Part shown: positions 60,301-64,000 of the stretch, piece by piece
Position numbering within the stretch: position 1 is the stretch's first letter
Layout: the number at the start of each line of letters is the position of its first letter
DNA from: Taibaiella soli
GTDB taxonomy: Bacteria; Bacteroidota; Bacteroidia; Chitinophagales; Chitinophagaceae
Assembly: GCF_003236175.1 (NCBI RefSeq)
Contig: NZ_QKTW01000028.1
Coordinates: forward strand, 1-64,000
DNA length: 64,000 nt
Reading direction: 5' to 3'
Position numbers and translations under genes: made by a program
The notes under the pieces: generated by a model
What the model saw: only the letters and a program-made list of their open reading frames with translations
The model's database searches: none
Told to the model about the DNA's origin: nothing

Positions 60301-63300
60301 AGATTGTGACTGTATAGCTGCCATTTGTGTTTGCATTGTAAGATGATTGCGTAGCACCCGGAATAGCTACGTTGTTGTTTTTCCAGACATAGCTGTAAGT
60401 CATGCTGGTATCGGTTTGCAGCAATACTGAAGCATTGGTGCAGATATCATGTGTAGCTCCTGTGATGGTTGCTGTTGGTGCTGGTAATACGTTGAGATTT
60501 ACTGATGGTGCCGTTACACTCGGACATGGTGCACTGTTTACGGTTACCGTATAGCTGCCGGTGGTTCCAGCTGTATAAGTATTGTTTGCCGCGTTCGTTA
60601 TTGCAGTATTGTTCAGTTGCCAGGTATATGTACAGCCGGTACAAGCAGGCGTGTTAAAATACACGCTGTCTCCTGCGCATTTAGTTTGGGTGGATGATGG
60701 CGTTAATGCTACTGTTGGGTTAGTATGAACGGTAACTGGATAGGGTGCAGAGACCGCGGCGCAACCAGCGTTTGTTACTGTAACCTGGTAGATTCCTGTC
60801 TGGGTTGCGGTAAATGTATTGCCATTAACGCCAGGCGCGGTAGTTCCGTTTTGTATCCAGGTATAGACATAACCGGAGCCTGTATCGGTTTGCAATAGCA
60901 CCGATGTGCCGGTGCAGACATCATTTGCACTGCCGATAAGATTAGCGGACGGCGGTGTTATATTGGAAACAGTCACTTCGGAAGAAGTCGATTGGCAAAT
61001 GCTTGTAGGCGCTGTTACCTTATAAACGCCAGGTGTATTGGCAATAAATATGGCGGTAGTAGCTCCGGGAATAAGTATACCGTCCTTATACCATTGGTAG
61101 GAGGGGAGCGTAATCGGCATTGCAAACAATGTGGTACTGTCGCCAATGCATATTTTCAAACGGGATGAGAGTATTCTTACCGAGTCGGCAAACGAGTAAT
61201 AGAATGAATCAAGTCCAGGTGTTTTACAGCCTGTTAAAGAATCAATAGCTACGGGACGATAAGTTCCGTCGGGAATTTGTGGATGTATGGAGTTTAAACT
61301 ATCGGATGGCCATGTTACATAATAGGAAATCGTGCCGTATTTGTAATACCAGCTATACTGACAGGCTGGAGCAGGGTTTGATACACTGAGTACTAAGGGA
61401 GGTCCGCAGTTTACGGTGAGCTGAGGCGCAGGAGGCACCGCATTTAAAACAAGGATTGTACTATCCGTTAGCGACTGTCCGCAAGACGGCGTGGTGATAG
61501 TGACATAGTACACGCCTGTATTTTGTACTCCTGCATTCTGAATGACTGGTTGTTGCAGATTGGAGGTAAAACCATTTGGTCCCGTCCAGGAGTAAGTGGC
61601 GCCAGGGAGATAGATGGCGCTCAGTTGAACAGTGCCGGCTTGACAGGCTACGTATTGGCTGGCCGAAGCAAGTCTTGCAATAGAAAGGTCGAGTATCTTG
61701 ATTTGCTGTACAGCCGAAGCGCCGCAGGAGTCAACTATTTTAAGATCGTACACATCATTTGCATTCCCGCCGAAATTGGTAAATACCCCGGTTGTATTGC
61801 TAGTGATATAAGGACCGGTCAAACCATTTCCTGCGTGTGCCAGGTAATATTGATACTGATTGCCTGCATAGGGCAGGCCGTTTTTACCCTGTATATATAT
61901 TTTACCCTGTCCGGTGGCGGCGTTGCAGGCAAAACCTTGCGTGAAGTTCATGTCAACCTGCACCGGATTTACTGAGTATGTAAATGTATAAGAATTCACA
62001 TAAGCATTGGGGCCAGGCCAAAAATTAGAATTGTAGTTGCTCGATTGTGAACTGTAGGGCACAATAGTGTATTGGCCAGGTATCGTCAGCAATAGCGAAT
62101 CGCCGGGAACAAGTTCCGTGGCAATGCCCAGGCTGCTGCCCCGATATACCGCAAATTTCAAAGGTGCGGTCGTTCCATTAGTCGTAGCGGTTCCTTTAGG
62201 CCAGATCCAAAGACCCTGACAGGTTTGTTTTTGATGATCAATGCCGGCGGTGTACTGGTAAAGATCTTGTGGACCTACCGTTATTGGCAAAAAATAGGTG
62301 CCACAGACATCGGTGATTTTCCAAACATAGTTACCCGCCGGAAAGAGGTCGGTTCCAGGAAGTGCAGGGGTTGCGTTGCTCGACAATATCTCAGAGGGAT
62401 AATTGTACCAGGGATAATTATAATAATATCCGGGTGGACCGCTAAATAACTGAATGTTCCTTCCCTGTACATTTACAGACGCCGTGAATTTGAAATAGTT
62501 AATGTAATTATTGAATCCTACCGCACCATTATTGATACTTACACTGTAGGGGCTTGCTGGAATGGTGGTACTGCTGAATGAGCTTGTGGCGGTTGCACCA
62601 TCTGCTGAGGTGCAGGTAACCGTATATGCTCCCGCAGGTAAATTGGAGATGTGCGCGCTGATTCCGCCCATCGGGAACGGTCCGAATGTGGTGCCGGCGG
62701 CGTTGGTGTACGTATAGGTAATCGGGAGGCAAAGCATTCCTGCACCCAGATCAACGTCAAACGTGCTGCATGCCTGGGTAATGTAATAACCGACATAAGG
62801 ATATGGGAGGCTTGTTATTTTTTGCCAGTCGGGGCCGCAAGGCGCATGAAAAGTGCAGATGATGGTAGCACCGTAGCAATCCTTCACAGAGAAACCTGGA
62901 TTCAGTGCGATATATTTTGAGCCTGTGTTGATGCCATAGTAAGGAGTGGGATTAAATGCGTTGTTTGAAATAGATAGCGACACTTTAATAGATGTATCGC
63001 TGACATATCCACTCCAAAAACTATTGTTATCATTAGTAGATGGGAGATCAAAACGGATTGCATCGCAGGATGCGACAGTGGGATTAAGCGCGTAAAGCGG
63101 CATTGACGATGGGGCAAACGACGTTACGGTATAAGTGTTGGGTGCTGTACTGCTGCCACAGGCGTCAGTACAAAAATAAGTATAGCTGCCACCGGGCACA
63201 TTACTAAATGTAGTCGTTGGTGCAGTCGTCGTAACTGTAGTCTGTCCGGTATATCCGATCGGCCAGCTGGTCAAATGAAAAGTATATGGACCGAAACCTT

Positions 63301-63736
63301 TTTGCACCGAAATCTGAAGTGTTCCGGTCGGCATACAGTCAAAAGATGGCCTAGAAGCTACACCCGTTGCAACAGGCGGCTGGTAATTGCCCGGCACTAT
63401 AGTAGTTGTATTTTTACCAACTTGGGTGCCGCCGCAAGTTGCAACTGCACTGACTGTATAAGTACCGGGTGGGATACCGCCGAAATTCGGCGAATTATTC
63501 AATGCGACTGAATAGCCATTCGTTAGTGGAATACCATATTGGATATTAGTAAGATTCGCAGAATCCGGACCTGAGACGGTCAGGGAAAAAGTGGCATTAG
63601 AAGCGCAGGTCGCTGCTGTAACTAATTGTGTTGATATCGACCAGTTATTACACTGCGCCTTTCCTTTAAAGCTGATGACTGCAGCAAAAAGAAATAGCAA
63701 AACGGATTTGATCCGGATGGGTATAGAACGTAACAT
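57383..63736 (-). CDS. Giant T9SS type B protein with tandem Ig-like repeats
   Basis: 2117 aa from ATG 63736, which begins a signal peptide (MLRSIPIRIKSVLLFLFAAV); the frame extends 16 codons upstream into simple-repeat DNA. The N-terminal 800 residues are Gly/Tyr/Pro-rich segments recurring as SxxxPAGxYTV or VPGGSYTYFCTDACG units. From about 800 to 1850 come Ig-like domains of 75-85 residues with a C-x-x-x-S/T start and Y-x-W core (SYVWKNNNVAIPGATQSSY). A pair of domains repeats with an exact 477-bp period between about 59009 and 60440. A PKD domain (YHWYFPGGNPSSANT) and a type B sorting domain follow (FSPNGDGRNDVFH, VFNRWGQRVFV, DGWDGTFNGK, and GDVTLVR at the end). It is probably a surface adhesin. 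Confidence 0.93.
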   Translation of the reverse strand: MLRSIPIRIKSVLLFLFAAVISFKGKAQCNNWSISTQLVTAATCASNATFSLTVSGPDSANLTNIQYGIPLTNGYSVALNNSPNFGGIPPGTYTVSAVATCGGTQVGKNTTTIVPGNYQPPVATGVASRPSFDCMPTGTLQISVQKGFGPYTFHLTSWPIGYTGQTTVTTTAPTTTFSNVPGGSYTYFCTDACGSSTAPNTYTVTSFAPSSMPLYALNPTVASCDAIRFDLPSTNDNNSFWSGYVSDTSIKVSLSISNNAFNPTPYYGINTGSKYIALNPGFSVKDCYGATIICTFHAPCGPDWQKITSLPYPYVGYYITQACSTFDVDLGAGMLCLPITYTYTNAAGTTFGPFPMGGISAHISNLPAGAYTVTCTSADGATATSSFSSTTIPASPYSVSINNGAVGFNNYINYFKFTASVNVQGRNIQLFSGPPGYYYNYPWYNYPSEILSSNATPALPGTDLFPAGNYVWKITDVCGTYFLPITVGPQDLYQYTAGIDHQKQTCQGLWIWPKGTATTNGTTAPLKFAVYRGSSLGIATELVPGDSLLLTIPGQYTIVPYSSQSSNYNSNFWPGPNAYVNSYTFTYSVNPVQVDMNFTQGFACNAATGQGKIYIQGKNGLPYAGNQYQYYLAHAGNGLTGPYITSNTTGVFTNFGGNANDVYDLKIVDSCGASAVQQIKILDLSIARLASASQYVACQAGTVQLSAIYLPGATYSWTGPNGFTSNLQQPVIQNAGVQNTGVYYVTITTPSCGQSLTDSTILVLNAVPPAPQLTVNCGPPLVLSVSNPAPACQYSWYYKYGTISYYVTWPSDSLNSIHPQIPDGTYRPVAIDSLTGCKTPGLDSFYYSFADSVRILSSRLKICIGDSTTLFAMPITLPSYQWYKDGILIPGATTAIFIANTPGVYKVTAPTSICQSTSSEVTVSNITPPSANLIGSANDVCTGTSVLLQTDTGSGYVYTWIQNGTTAPGVNGNTFTATQTGIYQVTVTNAGCAAVSAPYPVTVHTNPTVALTPSSTQTKCAGDSVYFNTPACTGCTYTWQLNNTAITNAANNTYTAGTTGSYTVTVNSAPCPSVTAPSVNLNVLPAPTATITGATHDICTNASVLLQTDTSMTYSYVWKNNNVAIPGATQSSYNANTNGSYTVTISNGACSTTSAAFVITTHTGPTVNISPATAQTICTGNSINFSTPVCNSCTYTWLQNGTAIPGATANTFIADTTGIYSVVVGNGAICPDVTSVPVPINVLPVPTAIITGTTHDICTNASVLLQTDTSATYSYVWKNNNVAIPGATQSSYSVNATGSYTVTISNGACNTTSAAFVITTHTGPTVNISPATAQTICTGNSVNFSTPVCNSCTYTWLQNGTAIPGATANTFTADTTGTYSVVVGNGAICPDVASVPVPINVLPVPTATITGTTHDICTNASVLLQTDTSATYSYVWKNNNVTIPGATQSSYSVNATGSYTVTASNGACSITSAVFTLTAHAAPIANISPATAQTICTGNSVNFSTPACNSCTYIWLQNGTVIPAATANIYVATTAGTYKVTVGNGSYCPDTTSVSVALTIVPPPTATITGATHDICANDSVLLQTNADPAYTYVWKRDGVVISGATQSTIEANQSGTYTADVANNGCTITSNSYLLTVHPLPTANISPSTPQSICPGGSVTLGTPAVAGYTYVWQHNGTAIPNSNASTYLANDTGSYTVTVSSAYCPSASAGPVTVTLLPNAVHLPNDTLICNQNPFAITLSAGPGFSSYTWSTGATTQQITVTAPNTYWVSATNACGTFTNSMTIHTLADYLLHLPADTVVCNQNGEISLSVGSLYSNVEWSTGATSSSITITQAGTYWVKVETPCGTIYDTTKVSFCRPVVDYMNLPQQIICAGDCIEPTAQASQFPQDYHWYFPGGNPSSANTPIPGTICYANAGTYPVKLVVSNATGSDSMAMQVTVNSKPVSSFKDSTLSIPYNTNIALPPCAAAQKVDWYKDGQLICANCPVLKIDEAKNSNVTYHCVVSNGDCEDSCTYHISVIDIPHDLWLPDVFSPNGDGRNDVFHIITDNPNIRVISLSVFNRWGQRVFVSNLNNDGWDGTFNGKACELDTYYWMIEYTVKGSDETYFKKGDVTLVR
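59009..60680 (-). repeat. 477-bp tandem repeats within the giant Ig gene
   Basis: The anchor GCAGATATCATG occurs at 59009, 59486, 59963 and 60440, and TTGCCAGTACA at 59241, 59718 and 60195: exactly 477 bp (159 codons, two Ig domains) apart. The unit 59486-59962 and the next one are almost identical, while the outer ones have diverged. Confidence 0.93.
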
Positions 63737-63763
63737 AGGTGTTTGATTAGGTAATAAGCGCTG

Positions 63764-63840
63764 CAAATTTAATTCAAAATTCAAAATTTACCCCAGCCCT
63801 AAAGGGCGTTTTACTCGCGTCGTGACTCCCCTTCAGGGAT
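63764..63840. repeat. TTTTGAATTTTGAA repeat with -7-like box, and CCCTAAAGGGCG repeat
   Basis: On the minus strand TTTTGAATTTTGAATTAAAT precedes the giant Ig gene and includes TAAATTTG (63764-63771), a -7-like box 28 bp from the ATG. Next to it, ACCCCAGCCCTAAAGGGCG (63790-63808) belongs to the family at 41167 and 45515. CTCCCCTTCAGGGATGAGGG follows, downstream of the last gene. Confidence 0.6.
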
Positions 63841-63847
63841 GAGGGAA

Positions 63848-64000
63848 CTATCGAATTAATTCCACATCGCCTTTTAAAAAGTAAACTTCTTTCGTGCCCA
63901 AAATTTTATACTCGATCATCCAGTAATAAGTGCCCAGTTCACAAGCTTTGCCATTGAAGGTTCCATCCCAGCCATCATTATTGAGGTTACTTACAAATAC
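63848..64000 (-). CDS. C-terminus of another T9SS type B protein (cut by window edge)
   Basis: The minus strand from 64000 to the TAG at 63848-63850 encodes 50 residues, VFVSNLNNDGWDGTFNGKAC through to YFLKGDVELIR. This is the end of a gliding-motility-associated type B sorting domain, close to the end of the neighbouring giant protein (VFVSNLNNDGWDGTFNGKAC there too). The 5' part is outside the window, so length and other domains are unknown. It is followed by a CTCCC...GAGGG hairpin-like stretch resembling the one after the giant gene. Confidence 0.9.
   Translation of the reverse strand, partial: VFVSNLNNDGWDGTFNGKACELGTYYWMIEYKILGTKEVYFLKGDVELIR

Noticed and set aside
1165-63840. tRNA or other RNA genes in the intergenic gaps
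   Set aside because: No tRNA-like T-loop and acceptor patterns or rRNA segments were recognised in any gap; a tRNAscan or Rfam search was not possible.

Overview
The window looks like chromosomal DNA of a Bacteroidota bacterium, most likely of the class Chitinophagia; I cannot name a species. The evidence is several secreted proteins with type IX secretion system (T9SS) C-terminal sorting domains of type A and type B (gliding-motility-associated type), TAnnTTTG-like -7 boxes in front of some genes, Gram-negative envelope genes (kdsA, porin, DUF3857 proteins), and intergenic DNA crowded with short interspersed repeats. No rRNA, tRNA, CRISPR array, prophage or plasmid functions were seen. Only one transposase fragment is present, cut by the left edge.

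Layout. 1-160: 5' end of an IS3-type element. 0.2-5.5 kb: secreted alpha/beta hydrolase, then a sulfatase, a helical exported protein and a DUF1254 lipoprotein on one strand. 5.6-11.8 kb (minus): orphan histidine kinase, AlkZ-like winged-helix protein, WYL regulator, and a TPR-sensor histidine kinase overlapping its NarL-type response regulator. 11.9-19.8 kb: two large T9SS cargo proteins, divergent from that two-component pair. 19.8-25.3 kb: Crp/Fnr regulator, SMR transporter, FMN reductase, YraN, phosphoglucose/phosphomannose isomerase, a small membrane protein and an OprB-type porin. 25.3-26 kb: repeat-rich gap with a 350-bp MITE-like element. 26-33 kb: recQ, deoxynucleoside kinase, folK, sppA, sdaA. 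33.5-39.5 kb: three tandem DUF3857 paralogues. 39.6-44.6 kb: unknown protein, kdsA, secreted hydrolase, S9 peptidase. 45-50.3 kb (minus): DUF4268 protein, two paralogous membrane proteins, then DUF1573-UbiA-dapB and pepT. 50.8-54.8 kb: unknown exported protein, MarC, DUF2007 protein, SGNH/PKD protein. 55-64 kb (minus): Omp28-like T9SS protein, a 2117-aa Ig-repeat T9SS protein, and the C-terminus of another T9SS type B protein cut by the right edge.

How it fits together. Much of the window is housekeeping metabolism and repair arranged in short operons. It is interrupted by an envelope and secretion theme: signal peptides, lipoproteins, porin, signal peptide peptidase and at least five T9SS-style cargo proteins. 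The T9SS machinery itself is not here.

The least conventional content is intergenic. At least six short repeat families recur: TTG-periodic heptamer/hexamer repeats often placed directly upstream of genes, a 12-bp-TIR MITE in long and short forms, a 53-bp perfectly conserved double-hairpin repeat in inverted copies 34 kb apart, CACATT repeats, CGCAAAGACGCAAAG-like repeats, and GTCGAGGGAAGGAGA-like repeats. In coding DNA the notable points are a 477-bp-period Ig array, loss of the transglutaminase cysteine in two of three DUF3857 paralogues, and loss of both cysteines in an Omp28-like domain. I did not find a defence system or an obviously new enzymatic pathway.
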